From Gnetum montanum (Eukaryota; Streptophyta; Gnetopsida; Gnetales; Gnetaceae), in contig MNCI01035228.1 of NCBI GenBank assembly GCA_015680685.1, forward strand, positions 1 to 64,000: a DNA stretch of 64,000 bases. The letters are read 5' to 3'. Below, one piece after another: positions 22,935 through 36,577 of this stretch. A program made the position numbers and the translations under genes. The notes beneath the pieces are model-generated. The model worked only from the letters and a program-made list of their open reading frames with translations, was not told the DNA's origin and did no database searches. How positions within the stretch are numbered: the first letter of the stretch is position 1; every line of letters starts with the position of its first letter.

Positions 22935-22942
22935 TATTTATA
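22935..22942 (-). promoter_or_regulatory. TATA box of Tat 5' LTR
   Basis: TATAAATA on the minus strand. The 13-bp-arm hairpin of the other LTR is present at 23040-23071 with one mismatch. Confidence 0.75.
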
Positions 22943-23190
22943 GGCCGTGACGCTCCGTGGAAGGGGCGCAACCCTGATGACGTCGGTCCCGGATATTTCA
23001 GGTTCCGTTGACATGACCATTTTAAGTCAGACTGTGACTACGCACAACACGCTCATTTGCGTGTTGTGCATGTGAAGAGCAGGTACACTTTGAGCGTGCT
23101 TCAATTGCTTTCAGGCTGTATTACACTCATTCGCGTTATGTTGCGTGTATGAGCGTAATCCGGCACAAAAAACAATAGGCTCAGAATTGT

Positions 23191-23337
23191 CTTACGCTCA
23201 CTACGCAGCTGCGCGTAATGAAGCGTAAACAATGTCTAACTTACGCTCGCTACACAGCTGCGCGTAACGAAGCGTAAACAATGTCTAACTTACGCTCGCT
23301 ACGCAGCTGCGCGTAATGAAGCGTAAATAATGCATAG
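23191..23337. repeat. Three 49-bp tandem palindromic units in Tat 5' LTR
   Basis: Units are 23191-23239, 23240-23288 and 23289-23337. Each contains TTACGCT, then a core CTACGCAGCTGCGCGTA centred on CAGCTG, then AGCGTAA, so every unit is nearly its own reverse complement. Further single ACGCTC/GAGCGTAA half-units follow to about 23510. The 3' LTR has only a collapsed remnant with an N at 12287. Confidence 0.9.
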
Positions 23338-23599
23338 CCTTAGTGATGAAATACGCAATGGTACGCACCGCCGCGTAACGAGCGTAAAGACAAGTTATCC
23401 ATACGCCACGAGAGAAAGTGTCGAACAGTTGTGCTTCTCTAGACTCTGCCTTCGACTATTTTGAAGCTTATTACGCTCATTACGCTGCCGTGCGTAATAG
23501 AGCGTAAACTTGTCCTTGAACAAAGCTGATGCACACTTTCGCTTGAATTGCGAATCTTTGCCTGAGGCCGACTTGTAATTTTCACGGTGTTTCAAAGCC

Positions 23600-23706
23600 C
23601 ACTTGTTATTGCACTTAAAAAGGAAGGCTAGTGGAGGATCTACATACACTTCAAGCTATTGAATATGATAACTTTTAAAGATCACTTTCCTTTGCCATAT
23701 TTTAAG
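23600..23706 (+). pseudogene. Athila-type pol fragment, reverse transcriptase fingers
   Basis: This is the continuation of 10969-11155 after the Tat insertion. It reads LVIALKKEG, one stop, WRIYI, then FKLLNM and KDHFPLPY, matching the minus-strand Athila copy (KWRIYIDFKLLNM and KDHFPLPF near 49620-49720). It is interrupted at 23711 by a solo LTR and continues at 24962. Confidence 0.85.
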
Positions 23707-23711
23707 CAAGT

Positions 23712-24961
23712 TAATGAGTCATCAAATGGCAATTTGTAAGTTAATTGTAAGCCATGGATTTGAGATGTATGTCATGTACCTTGTCTTTGTAATTTTTGTG
23801 CACATGGTTGAGGTTTCTTTATCCTTGGTTTGCATCCTTACCTTCTAGTTCACACTTGTAGGTTTGGAGCATGTTTTAGGCTTCTTGAAAATTTTTTGGC
23901 TTCATTCAGAGATTTTCAAAAGGTTCTAACATGTTCTAAGGTATCCTAATTTTTATCCAAAAAATGGAAATAAAGTGTTGGAGGCAACAATGCACTAACT
24001 TTCCTACATTAGTGTTGGAGGCAACAATGCACTAACTTTCCTCCTTGGCACCTTGGTTTGGGCACCTTCATCTCCCATCCTTTTTTGGTATGTTCTAGAG
24101 AGTCTTGGCCACACTGATGGGCCTCTATTGATTCTTGGATGCTAGCAAACCCCTACCATTGTGTTGTGAAAATTATAAATACCTAGGACAAGCTTCATAT
24201 GAAATGAACTTAATTTCAAAAATTTTCTTTGTCTTTTGGCATCTAGTTTCATGTGAAGAGCTCTTCCTCCATAGGGTAAGTGATTCCTTCCATGTTTTAT
24301 GTGTGTTTTGATTCATTACTTTTACAAGTACAACTAGACTCTATCAAAGTGCTACCTTGTCTATGTAGCTCAAAACCATTTAGTCAATGTGGAGTCGAGT
24401 GTTTACATGGTGAATAAAGCTTATGGTTTCTTCTAATTTTTGTACCATTGATGCCTTAAACATTAAAATACCAAAAACATCACATAATGTTAAAAGCAAA
24501 AAAAAAAATATTTATTCATTTTTCATTTTCATAAGCTACAACAATTCAGCCTTACCAAAGGAGGTTACAACTATCCAACACGATGTTGGGCCATCGAGGT
24601 TGAGGCTACAAGACATTTTATTTAAATTTGTGTATTTATGTGTATGGTGTTGCACTTATCCCTTGAGGAATTGCAACATGAACATTACCTCTCTTCCTAG
24701 GTGGGATTGCAATACGTGTATGTTTATTATTGTTTGTTTATTTCTTATAATTATAAAACCCATAAAGAGTATAAAATATAAAATCATAAATATTTTCATT
24801 TGTATTATATGTATTAAAATCTCTTTTATATTTATTGAATGCAATGATATACATAAGTGTTCATAGCAATCCATTCAACATCATCCTCCAAGCTTATGAA
24901 TGGATCACCTATGATTTGTATGATATATTCCATTGGTCCAAAACCAATGGGACCCCTATCA
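23712..24961 (+). mobile_element. Solo LTR inserted in Athila-type pol
   Basis: It is flanked by CAAGT at 23707-23711 and 24962-24966, and removing it restores the pol order between FKQV and the TIVEHNYYSFLD motif. It starts TAATGAGTCA (TG expected, probably G to A) and ends CTATCA. A TATA box TATAAATA is at 24174-24181 on the plus strand. Two tandem units starting AGTGTTGGAGGCAACAATGC lie at 23974-24010 and 24011-24045, upstream of the box. Open frames at 24423-24874 are AT-rich and resemble nothing. Confidence 0.75.
24174..24181 (+). promoter_or_regulatory. TATA box of solo LTR 23712-24961
   Basis: TATAAATA on the plus strand, 130 bp downstream of a duplicated 37-bp unit. Confidence 0.6.
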
Positions 24962-25950
24962 CAAGTGTTTTACACCATAGTAGAACACAATTATTATAGC
25001 TTCTTGGATAGTTATAGTGGTTATAATAAAATTCATATTGCACCTAAGGACCAAGCCACAATAACGATCACAAATCCATCAAGGACTATTGCATGCAAAA
25101 ATATGTCATTTGTCTTATGCAATACTTATGCTATCTTCTACTACCTAGTCTTGAGCATCTTCCAAAAGTAAATTTGCAATGGTGTTAAAGTATTCATGAA
25201 TAACTTATCCACCTATGGGTTAGATTTTGAAAAACTACCAGACCAGTTAGAATAACTATTAAAGAGATATGTGGAAACTAGTTAGAAACTTAATTGGAAA
25301 AAGAGCCATCTCATGGTCTAGGAAAACATTATTCTTAGGCATAGGATTTAAGAGAAAGGCATTGAAATTGATCTTTAAAAATTAAAGTCATCTGAATAAT
25401 TACTCAAAGACATCAAAAAGGAAAAGATGTGAGGTCATTCCTTGGGCATACAAGGTACTACATATATTTCATTAAGAATTTCTCAAAGATTTCTAGGCTA
25501 TGAGTGGATCTTAATCAATTTCTTGTGATAAGGAATTTGAGCTTCTCAAGAAAAAACTCATAGAGACTCCAATTTTGCAAGTATCTTATTAGGAAAGGTC
25601 ATTCCACATAATGATTGATGTGTCCAATTATGCTTTAGAAGCCATGATTATATAGTTAGATGATTAAAAATGACCATATAACATCCACTATGTAAGCAAA
25701 AGCATTACTAGTCCATAACTTAATTACACCACAACTAAAAAGGAGTAGATGGCAGTGGTGTATGTACTTAAAATATTTAGATATTATGTGCTTAGATATA
25801 TGATTTTTATGCACAAAAACCATAGTGCAACCAGGTTCCTCATGAACAAATCAACAATAAGTCCCCACATCATTCAGTAACTAGTAATCTTATAGGAATT
25901 CAACATCACAATGATTGATATGAAGGAAACAACAATGTTGTTGTAAATCA
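24962..25950 (+). pseudogene. Athila-type reverse transcriptase and RNase H, heavily decayed
   Basis: Reads YYSFLDSYSGYN, then KNMSFVLCN and LVLSIFQ, all shared with the minus-strand Athila copy. The catalytic site near 25192-25215 reads FMNN where the partner has FMDD, so both active-site aspartates are changed by G to A transitions. More than a dozen stops follow. The RNase H part is recognisable only by position and by a late NHLSRL motif near 25950. No product is possible. Confidence 0.8.
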
Positions 25951-27226
25951 TTTGTCTAGATTAATATGAGACAATAAAGCTAATGAAGAGCCTTTATTTG
26001 ATCAATTTCCTAATGAACCTTTATTCACAGAGACTACTATAGTCCCTTCATTAGCAATCACTCCTTGGTTTGTTGATTACCTTACAGAACTAAATAAGCA
26101 AAGAGTTACTTCTAAATAAGATAAACATAGGATCCAAAAATTCTAACACCAAGTTAAATATTTCATGGAGATAGAGGATAACCTCTATAAAATTTGCATA
26201 GATGGCTTAGTTTACTATTATGTTCTAGAGGAGAACCAATTAAGAGTTCTTTAAGATGCACATGAAGGACTATTTGAAGGCCACTACACAGGAACAAGGA
26301 AAGCCATCAAAATTCTCATGATTGGTTACTTTTGACCAATACTCTTTTATAATGCCAATTACTTTGTCAAATAAGTGTTTTTAATGAGATGGTATAGTAA
26401 CAACACACTTTAAGGAATTGTAGCAATGGATACAACCACTATAGTCTTTTGATTTATGGGGAATTAACTTCATGGCTTCCATAACCTCTTTAATAAATGA
26501 CAAATCATACATCATCATTATTATAGATTATTATACAAAGTGAATAGAAAAAATTACAGTTATTAATTAGACTACAACAATTGCTACTAAAATCTTTAAG
26601 CATCAAGTGTTAAACAAGTTTGGTATGCCACATGCACTTATGTCAAGTAATGGCACATATTTTATAGGACTAACATTCAAGAAGTTAATGTTAGGCTTAG
26701 GGGTAGACCACAAATTAACTACACATTATGATTCCCAAGCTAATGGCCAAGCTAAAGTTACAAATCAAAAAATAACTTGTATACTAACATGAACCATTAG
26801 GAAGTATCAAAAGAACTAGAACATCAAACTTGATGATGTTTTATTGGTGTATAGATCAACCTAGAAACTTCCTATTGGTTATTTTGCTTACAAGCTAGTG
26901 TATTGAAAATTGCCCAAATTTTCAAATCAAATAGAATTTCAAATACTTAGTACTACATGTAACCTAGATTTAAACCTTATCTTAGTATAATATAAACATT
27001 TAATGAACTCAAACATGCAAAGTAAAAATAGAATGGTTTCCCTAATGCATAATGAAGTATATAAAGTCTATAATAAGCAAATGCTATACAACCTAAAGAT
27101 TAGACACTTAGACCTTCAACCAAGTGATAAAGTTCTCTATTTCAACCCAAACCATGTATCCCAATGTAAGATTTCAAATGCTTTGAAAAGGACTGTATAT
27201 AGTGCACATGGTTTATACATTTAGGG
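25951..27226 (+). pseudogene. Athila-type integrase, heavily decayed
   Basis: A linker with FVDYL precedes a decayed zinc domain (DAHEGLFEGHY, about 26260). Core fragments follow at 26607-26792, open for 61 codons: FGMPHALMSSNGTYF and SQANGQA. The second catalytic Asp is lost (SSNG here, SDTG in the minus-strand copy). The final part at 27003-27226 is open for 73 codons and includes LQPSDKVLYFN, a C-terminal region typical of gypsy integrases. The frame ends at TAG 27224-27226. Same element as the fragments at 9240, 10969 and 23600. Confidence 0.8.
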
Positions 27227-27235
27227 TCCTATAAG

Positions 27236-27351
27236 TTTACCACCCATCCAACCCACATAAACTTATCCTAGTAAACATAATTCCTTAAACATTAAATCTA
27301 TAGATGAAATTTACCACCCATCCAACCCACATAAACTTATCCTGGTAAACA
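27236..27351. repeat. 42-bp direct repeat, period 74
   Basis: Units at 27236-27277 and 27310-27351 begin TTTACCACCCATCCAACCCA and differ at one base by eye. They lie just after the integrase stop of the plus-strand Athila-type element, in its 3' region. Confidence 0.85.
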
Positions 27352-29259
<1,908 letters not shown>

Positions 29260-29639
29260 ATGCCCCTTAGTCAATTTTTCACGTTTTAGTTTAAACACAT
29301 ATGGAGTTTTTGTCATTTCTAGAGCCTAGAGATATCCAAGAACTATAACTTATAATTCGAGAGTCCAATTTGAGTAATTCAAAAATCCTTAAGCTCCCAA
29401 AGTTGAGTTCTTTATTATGGGGGATCATATTTAATAAACTATCTAAGATAAGTTTTTGAATACACTAAGATATTTAATAATAAAAATAATGAATATTTAC
29501 TAACAACATGTTAATTTGCTTATCGTAGAGCCTAGGAAATGATCATTCATAATTTCTTGAGCTCATTAATGTTATATTTCTTTTTAGTTTTAAGTAAAAC
29601 CAAAGGACTAGAAGGGTCAAAGTAATCAAACAATTTTGT

Positions 29640-31001
29640 GGAAGACTAACAGTTAATTCTCAGTAATTACAAATGGTACCTAAGTGAGGAGCCTCACAAC
29701 CATTCAAGAAAAAAGAAAGAGAAGGACATGCAAGAGGAAGAGGTAGATGACATGGTAGAGAATAATCACAACAATCCCACATGGAAAGACAAGGCTAAGA
29801 ATAACAAGAAATTTAATCTTCATGTATGAATCAATCAATACCATAGACCTAATAATTTGCATAAGCAAAAGCATCAATTCCACTTACTTCAAATAGTGAA
29901 AGATAGCTCACACTCACTAATGAGTATGTTCAAGCAATCAAGGACAAAACAATCATCAACAATGTGATCATTGAACTTAATTTTGTGCCATTTTTAAAGT
30001 TTGCATTACAATAAGTATGGGAGTAGTTGTAAGATTTTCCATCCTAATTAACAATTTCAACTAATAAAGAATGGCTTCTTAGGGAAATGTACCAATTTTA
30101 TTACAATAGGTAAACAACCTCTACAATTAAGATTAAAGGAATTGCAATATCCTCTTCAATTAAAGCTGTTGTTGCAGCATTATAATTACCTAACATTAAT
30201 ACAAATAAAATGTGTGTCTACTAAATCTAATATAGAGATAAGGAATTTATGGTTGGAAAGAGCCTATGAAGATAAAAGTAAGACATTTGGATATCTATCT
30301 TTGGCCAATAATATATATTTTAAAATAGGCATGTATCACAGTTAACTCCACCAATGTTGATTCCAAGCCTAAATACAAAAGGAGGAGGGTTAGGATTAAG
30401 TTAGTATCCAACTATAAAATATCAACTTATGTAGGAAGGAGAAGTATCACTCTAAGTGGGAAGGTATCTAACAAACGTGGCTTATATTATTTTTTTGGAG
30501 ACTAAAAGATGATTGGAGGGGAAGCAATCACACAAGCTAATACTTCCATTTTATTACCTCATTAAAAAGCTTTATAATTAATATGGGATACTTGAGTATA
30601 CAAATGATGTAGTCAAAAGAGCTCCAAATGCATTATATGCCAACATGATTAAATATATGCCTACCAAGAAGGAGTAAGGAGAAGCACTTCTCAACATAGA
30701 GGTTTCACAAAGCATATTAGCAACAAAAACTAGCAATGCATGATCTAGTACTTATATTCCTAGAATAGATGCAGGAGTATACAGACTAGCCATAAGCCAT
30801 CTACAAGAACTATTTAAAGTAATCAGCTAGAGGTCATGAGACTTTTAACAACTACTAATTGTAATAATAAATGAATCAAAAGTTTCTGTGAATTTTGTTT
30901 CATGTAGAATCTTAGTGTAACCTACAAGGGATGATTGATCAATTTAAATTTCTATGAATGTTACTACATTCCAAGTCACCCTTACATCAAGTGATGGGCA
31001 T
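29640..31001 (+). pseudogene. Decayed reading frame, left part, unassigned
   Basis: Broken plus-strand frames look protein-like in places: a Lys/Glu-rich patch near 29695-29820 (RKKKEKDMQEEEVDDM) and an open stretch at 30142-30345 (67 codons, motif NLWLERAYEDKS). Frames shift several times. The sequence runs into the solo LTR at 31007 and seems to continue at 31875. It may be a third reading frame of the plus-strand Athila-type element, since it follows pol and precedes an Athila-like LTR, but I recognise no family. Confidence 0.3.
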
Positions 31002-31006
31002 TAATC

Positions 31007-31874
31007 CTAATTAAGTGGCTAGGTACCCCTACACTCAACCGTACGAATACGAGCGTGCATGCACGATCCAGTCAAACTCCATAGATGGACTAGTTGTGGT
31101 ATATAGATAGTTACACGTTGATCGCGGTTCATTTTCTTCCCACCTAGACTAGTATTTGCTTTATCACGTATGGTTTAGTCCAAAGTGGGGTGAATGATGG
31201 GATCCTAAACTAATGCTACTCCTAGAGACAATGAGGAAACATCTTAATTAAGCTAATGAACAATGGAAAATGAAATCTATGCTAACCCTAAGTGTGATGA
31301 GCATCTGTCTTTAATCATCCATATGCATCTTGGACCTCATATACTACTTCTGGGATTACCAAGCACACATTACTTGAGCACTCCTAGATATGCTACTGGG
31401 TTACCAAGTAGTTACACTTAAATGTTCGTGATTAAGTCGTACTCATTCCGCATTAATCAATAGGAAGTGTAAATGACAATAAAGGAAATATGAACTAAAA
31501 AGACAACGATAAATAATTAACAATTAAAGTAATTAAAAGCTAACTGAATGCTACAATGATGGAGTAATCTTGGTCTTTATTTTCGATCGTGTGCATGTCC
31601 AAGTACGTCACACTTGAACAAAGGTTCCATATAATTACAACCATCACACTACAGGCATGCACTAGGGAAAGAACTGAAACTAACTAAAAACTGACAAACA
31701 CTCTACCCTAAGACTTACCAACTACTCCTCCCTTCCTGTGTGCCCAAATGTTGTATTTATAGGCCTATATAGGAATCACAATATCGTGTATTCGATATCA
31801 TTATCCAGGCTATGATATTGCATGCCCGATATCGAGGATCCGATATTAGGGCCTAGCAAACCACTATTCATCAC
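31007..31874 (-). mobile_element. Solo LTR, GATATC-palindrome family, minus orientation
   Basis: TAATC at 31002-31006 and 31875-31879 forms a five-base duplication. The left part (GTGGCTAGGTACCCCTACAC) matches the LTR at 42507 almost word for word, as do the segments with CTGGGTTACCAAG and AAGTCGTACTC. It has a TATA box at 31754-31761 on the minus strand and GATATC/CGATAT palindromes at 31780-31850. The ends read CTAATTAAG and TTCATCAC, one base off the TG...CA rule. Related to but more decayed than the 42507 LTR. Confidence 0.75.
31754..31761 (-). promoter_or_regulatory. TATA box of solo LTR 31007-31874
   Basis: TATAAATA on the minus strand, with GATATC-type palindromes upstream from about 31780. 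Confidence 0.65.
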
Positions 31875-33330
31875 TAATCATGCTCCATGAAGGCCATGAA
31901 CTTACTATCAAATATGCTACTGATCACATAAGCATAATCTTAAATGTTCCGACAACTCCTATTCTTGAATTCATTATTGCATAGGATGTTCAAGTATCTA
32001 CAAGTATTGGAGGAGGAGGAGAAATAATGAGTGCAAAGAAACATGAGGACACCTTGGTTTAATTATTATAAATAAACAAACTATTCAATGCATTTTTATA
32101 ATTCCTAAGAATATCATAATAGTAGAGTTAGAATTGAACTCAACTAAGGAAAATTTGTAGAAACTAGACTCCAAAGTGAAGAATCAAAAGTGCAAAGGCT
32201 ATAAGATGAAATTACTCAACTTCATGTTCAATTAATTTACTTCAAAATTTTTTGATAAATTCAAAATAGAGGAAATTAATCATTTAAGGGCTTAGTAATT
32301 TCAATTAGAAGTTCAAATGAAGAAGGCCACATGGGATGTGTCTGAAGCTAAAGTAAGAACATATGGACATTGGAAGATATCCCCTGCTGGAGGAAGAGAA
32401 TAAGGGTTTGACAATCAAAAACCAAAGGTTAACACAAGTAGCCAAAGAGAAAGAATAGCTGGAAAATTATTTGAGTTACCTTCATGAATAGTTCATAAAG
32501 GTACATGTTGTTAATAACACGTTAGCTCTTGAAAACTAAAACGTATCAATGGTAAATATTAAACATTATGGTAGAGGTTTGTATCATATTAGGACCTTGA
32601 AGAATAAGGCTACCCAACAAGACATACTCAAAGGACATTATAGAGATTAGGTTGACCTCCAAAAGGAGATCAATAAGAAGGAGATTATAATAGCCAAGGC
32701 CCACATTAATGCTATTGTGAAATAGTCCTTAGACATTACCTAAAAAAGCATCCTTAATGAAATTACTCCAATCCACTAGGCATAAATCAAAGTTAAGGAC
32801 ATGTAGATAGAAAAAAAGGTCCATGACACATAACTTACTAAGCTCAGTTATGATAATATTTCTATGTTGATATCTAATCATCCTTTAAATAAAGTGGAGA
32901 ATCAAGCAACAATAACATTCTCATGATTTTATTATGAGAGAAAACTGCATGATGAAATAAAGAAAAAGTTACAAGCAATAATAACAAAGCTAGAAATCCT
33001 TCAAACCCACTACACTAGAAAATGTGGTATCATTGAGGATCTAGCAAGATAAATGATAGATTACTAGAAGCTTAAGAAGAAAGTCAAAGCATTCGACATT
33101 AAGCATAAACCATTTTCTACCTAGTTTGTTCAAGCAAAGAAATTGTTTCCAATCCTACCATGTTTATGAAAAATCCTAAAAATAGGAAACTTGGCTAACC
33201 TAAAGTGGACCATTAATAATCCATAGACAAATTTAGAGAAGTATCAAACCATCTTAAACCAAATTTGCATGGATGGGCAAGTTGCTGATCAACCACAAGA
33301 ATCATCATAGTAAGAGGAACGACCATAATC
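31875..33330 (+). pseudogene. Decayed coiled-coil reading frame, right part
   Basis: From about 32560 to 33310 a single plus-strand frame reads as a Lys/Glu/Ile/Leu-rich helical protein (for example VDLQKEINKKEIIIAK, LHDEIKKKLQAIITKLEI) interrupted only by single stops, mostly TAG and TAA in place of likely Gln. The composition predicts long coiled coils. The start is unclear because an earlier stretch (LHEGHELTIKYATDH near 31885) is in a different frame. It ends near DQPQESS at about 33310. No family recognised. A structural protein of a retroelement or a captured host protein are both possible. Confidence 0.45.
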
Positions 33331-33561
33331 GGGAATAACAAAAAGACCTGTTACTTGAGAAATTTTTTGAAGACCTAAAAATTTTGTAATTTTTCTATAT
33401 ATGTTTAGTGTTTTTTCATTTTGTAAATAACTTGAATAAATGATGTAATGCAACACTCAAGTCAGTCAATCAATTAGTCAAGTTACCTCCATAATTTTAT
33501 AATAAACTCTATCCCATTTTTATTTAACCCAAGGACAAGGTTTTAGTTAGTTATGAGGGTA

Positions 33562-34394
33562 TGATGAATAATTAGTTAGTTAGGTGCAAGATCACATCTA
33601 TAATATCATAGCTACAATATCATATGAAAGCATACAATATCGTAGATGTGATGTATTCAGGGTAGGTAATACCTATAAATATCACATTAAATGCAACATT
33701 CAATTACCATAGTAATAGAACTTTGTCAGTTAGGTTTTGTACCCTTAGCAACATTATATGAGTATTTAGAATGTGAACTTGAATTAATTGAATGAAGTTC
33801 CAGTGATATTATAACTAGATCGAATTTGATGATGATAATAAGATAGGAATTAATTCACTTTCATTGTAGCCCTTTGACTTAGTTTAATATTTTCTTCTTT
33901 ATAATCTATCTTCCTTGTTAATGACTTTCATATACTTAGTTAATATTTTAATTCCAAAATGTATGCTAAATATATGGAATGACTACAACCAATTTCGAGC
34001 ATAAACACATTACCGTTTAGTAATCCCAACAGTGTTGTTACTTGGTTAGCCTAGTAGTGGACACTTGGTAATTCAACGATGTCAACATAAGTTGAAGATA
34101 TGTATGGAAAATTAGAAATGAATTCTCATCACTTAGTCTAGTTTAAATAGATATTTTTTTACATTTTAATAATATTTTAATATGACCAAACAACATCAAT
34201 GATCATGTTGCTCAATTGTGCTTAACCATATGAATTAAGGCTAACACAAGTATAATTGGGAAAACAATTACCTACAATCTAAACTTTAACTATTTAAAAA
34301 TACCACTAGTTCAATCCACAAATTACAATCAATTCATGTGTGCAAATGCTTGTAATTTATATGGTTAAGCATAGGAGACACTTGTTGCTCATCA
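33562..34394 (+). mobile_element. Athila-like LTR, plus orientation
   Basis: Begins TGATGAATAATT and ends TTGCTCATCA, 833 bp, against 830 bp for the Athila LTR at 52526. It has TATAAATA at 33674-33681 with ATATC-containing palindromes (CTATAATATCATAG, CAATATCGTAG) just upstream at 33595-33650. The end resembles the LTR end at 2346. It could be the 3' LTR of the plus-strand Athila-type element seen from 9240, but I could not match a duplication. Confidence 0.6.
33674..33681 (+). promoter_or_regulatory. TATA box of LTR 33562-34394
   Basis: TATAAATA on the plus strand, 112 bp from the LTR start. Confidence 0.6.
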
Positions 34395-35853
34395 CAAAGC
34401 ATTATAAAATCAAAATTCCATGAACGTAATTTAATCCATAATTATAGTATAGAATTTATCTTTAAAGTGATCATACACCAATACAAATATATTCAAAAAT
34501 TCAAAATACAAAATGTTCCTTAGGATATTTATTCAAATTTCCATCAAGAGAAAATAAATAACATAAATCATCCTCAAAATCCTTAATTAAGATCATGTTT
34601 AGTGATATCCTAACTCTAACCTCTTTTCCAAGTGCTATTTACATCAAACATATGTAAGAAGAGTTAAAAACCTTCTAGTAGAGAAGACCACCTTGCTGCA
34701 CCTAAAACAAAGCTTGAGAATAGGGCTCACTTATTACACAGTGTTAGCTTAATTTCTAAATGAACAAAAGCATTTCTTATATCCAAGTTATAATTATACA
34801 TGAATGCTAAGAAAATAGAGTTATTATAAGATTAGTGCTAGACTAGGTTACCCTTAAGAATTATTAAATTAATCCTCATTCTTTCTTAGGTTTATGGCTA
34901 AGACTAACACGAACCTTCTAGTTTTTCTACTTCCTAGCATATTAAATCATAATTCCAAATGTTATTCCAAGGTAATTGAAGATACCAAACCTAACCAACA
35001 TGAGGCAACCATAAGTAGCATTGACAAGTTTTGGTCCTAAATCCAAGAGAAATCATAGGTACTTACCTTAAGGTTGGAAAATGTTGTGGGTCAAAATTTT
35101 CACAAAGCATATCAACTTTTAACCTTGAAATATATTGCAATTGAAACCTATATCCATGAAACATCCTAAATCAAAATGTCATCATAGATTAGCTAAAAAG
35201 TATTTCACGTCAAAAATGGAAGAAGTCACCAAAAAATTTATGAAATGTGCTAAAATTGATAAAACAAAACCTTAATGTGAGTCATGATTGACGATGCCAC
35301 TACAAAATTTATTAGAAAAGTTGTTTTAATGCAAAATCATGTACACCATAGATTGTGGTTTGTTCATGACTTTTGTCACAATTGGAATTTGTGCATACCA
35401 TGGCTCATGGTTGATTTCCAAATCCAAACCATGCCTCATGACCATGGTGAAGATCTAGGTCATGAGTTACGGAACTTTTCATCATAAATCATGGTGGCAT
35501 AAAATGCTATTGAAAATATGTCACAAAATTTGCTAAAGAAGTTGGAGGTTGGAATGGAAGCAAAATTAATAAGAACTTACTAGGAATGCAAATTAGATCA
35601 AGGGATTCATAAAGATGAATCTAAATGATACATTTAGGCCAAGAATAAGTAAATTAAAGGGAACGATAATATATCTGTTAATTAAGAACAAAATCAAAAA
35701 TTCAAGATTTTTGTACTTAACCTTGAATAAGTTCTAGACTTACACAAGACAGAAAGACCCCCATAATAGTAAGGCTTTAAGGCTCCACAAGATGGTTCCA
35801 TAGGACCTTCCATTGCTAAGATAAGGCTAAAGGAGGATTTGATAGATTTGAAT

Positions 35854-35902
<49 letters not shown>

Positions 35903-36577
35903 ACTTTTATGTATATACACCTATAGGATCTTAGGATTAATCTCTAATAATAAAAATCTATGATTGTGCTAGTTGCCTAAGGGAATGTGCTATGATTACA
36001 AAATTTTAGGCTAATTCCAAGATAAATATTTTGGGGAAAAATATAAGATATCTAACAATGGTTTACAAAGCCAAAACAAAAATATATGTTATAGGATAAC
36101 ACATGCTACCAATATTACCTAAAAATAGATATAAAATATAATTTCAAAAATACCAAATTACAATATAAGAGCATGGACCACCATCCTTCCAACCTATTTT
36201 TAGCAAGAAATACCAAGGATCAAAAACTACCACAAATAGTATAATAAGCCATAATGAACAATTATAATGATTCCAATAATAAAAAGGGAAATCTAGGATT
36301 CAAACCTTAAAGAAGTATAGTACCAAAATAATGCTAGAGCATGAATGATAAACAAAAAACCATAAGATTAGATCCCATATAAAGCATAAAAGGATAATAT
36401 GAGAATATATCAAGTAAACAAAAAGTCATGCAAAAGCTCTGAATCAGCCTTATGAAAAAGTTATACAAAATCATAAGAGAAGGTAAGCTATGTTAGAAGG
36501 CATAATAAACAAAACAAAAATTAAAAAAGGTAAGGGATTCAAAACATTTGATGTTACAATATGATATTGTATATTTT
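34395..36577. other. AT-rich region without recognisable gene
   Basis: About 2.2 kb with no supported gene. It contains the microsatellite at 35855-35898. The 67-codon frame at 35284-35487 lacks any recognisable motif. Confidence 0.5.
35855..35898. repeat. (AG)22 microsatellite
   Basis: Uninterrupted AG dinucleotides, 44 bp. Confidence 0.97.

Larger units (their letters stand above)
11161..23594 (-). mobile_element. Complete Tat-lineage Ty3/gypsy LTR retrotransposon with antisense captured gene
   Basis: Two LTRs in the same orientation (11161-12398 and 22071-23594) bound a 9.7-kb interior. The element is flanked by perfect five-base duplications AAGCC (11156-11160 and 23595-23599). On the minus strand the order is 5' LTR, primer binding site, gag-like frame (20624-21826), an opposite-strand spliced gene (17753-20871), a sequence gap, RT and RNase H, a second RNase H, integrase, subrepeats, polypurine tract and 3' LTR. 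The second RNase H and the subrepeats between pol and the 3' LTR are known marks of the Tat lineage. No capsid core, zinc knuckle or protease is seen; they may lie in the gap or be lost. All reading frames carry stops. Confidence 0.9.
22071..23594 (-). mobile_element. 5' LTR of the Tat element
   Basis: On the plus strand it begins TGTAATGACAG and ends GGTGTTTCA, followed by duplication AAGCC. It has a TATA box at 22935-22942 and is 286 bp longer than the 3' LTR because of palindromic tandem units between about 23190 and 23500. Apart from that block the two LTRs align end to end. Confidence 0.9.
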
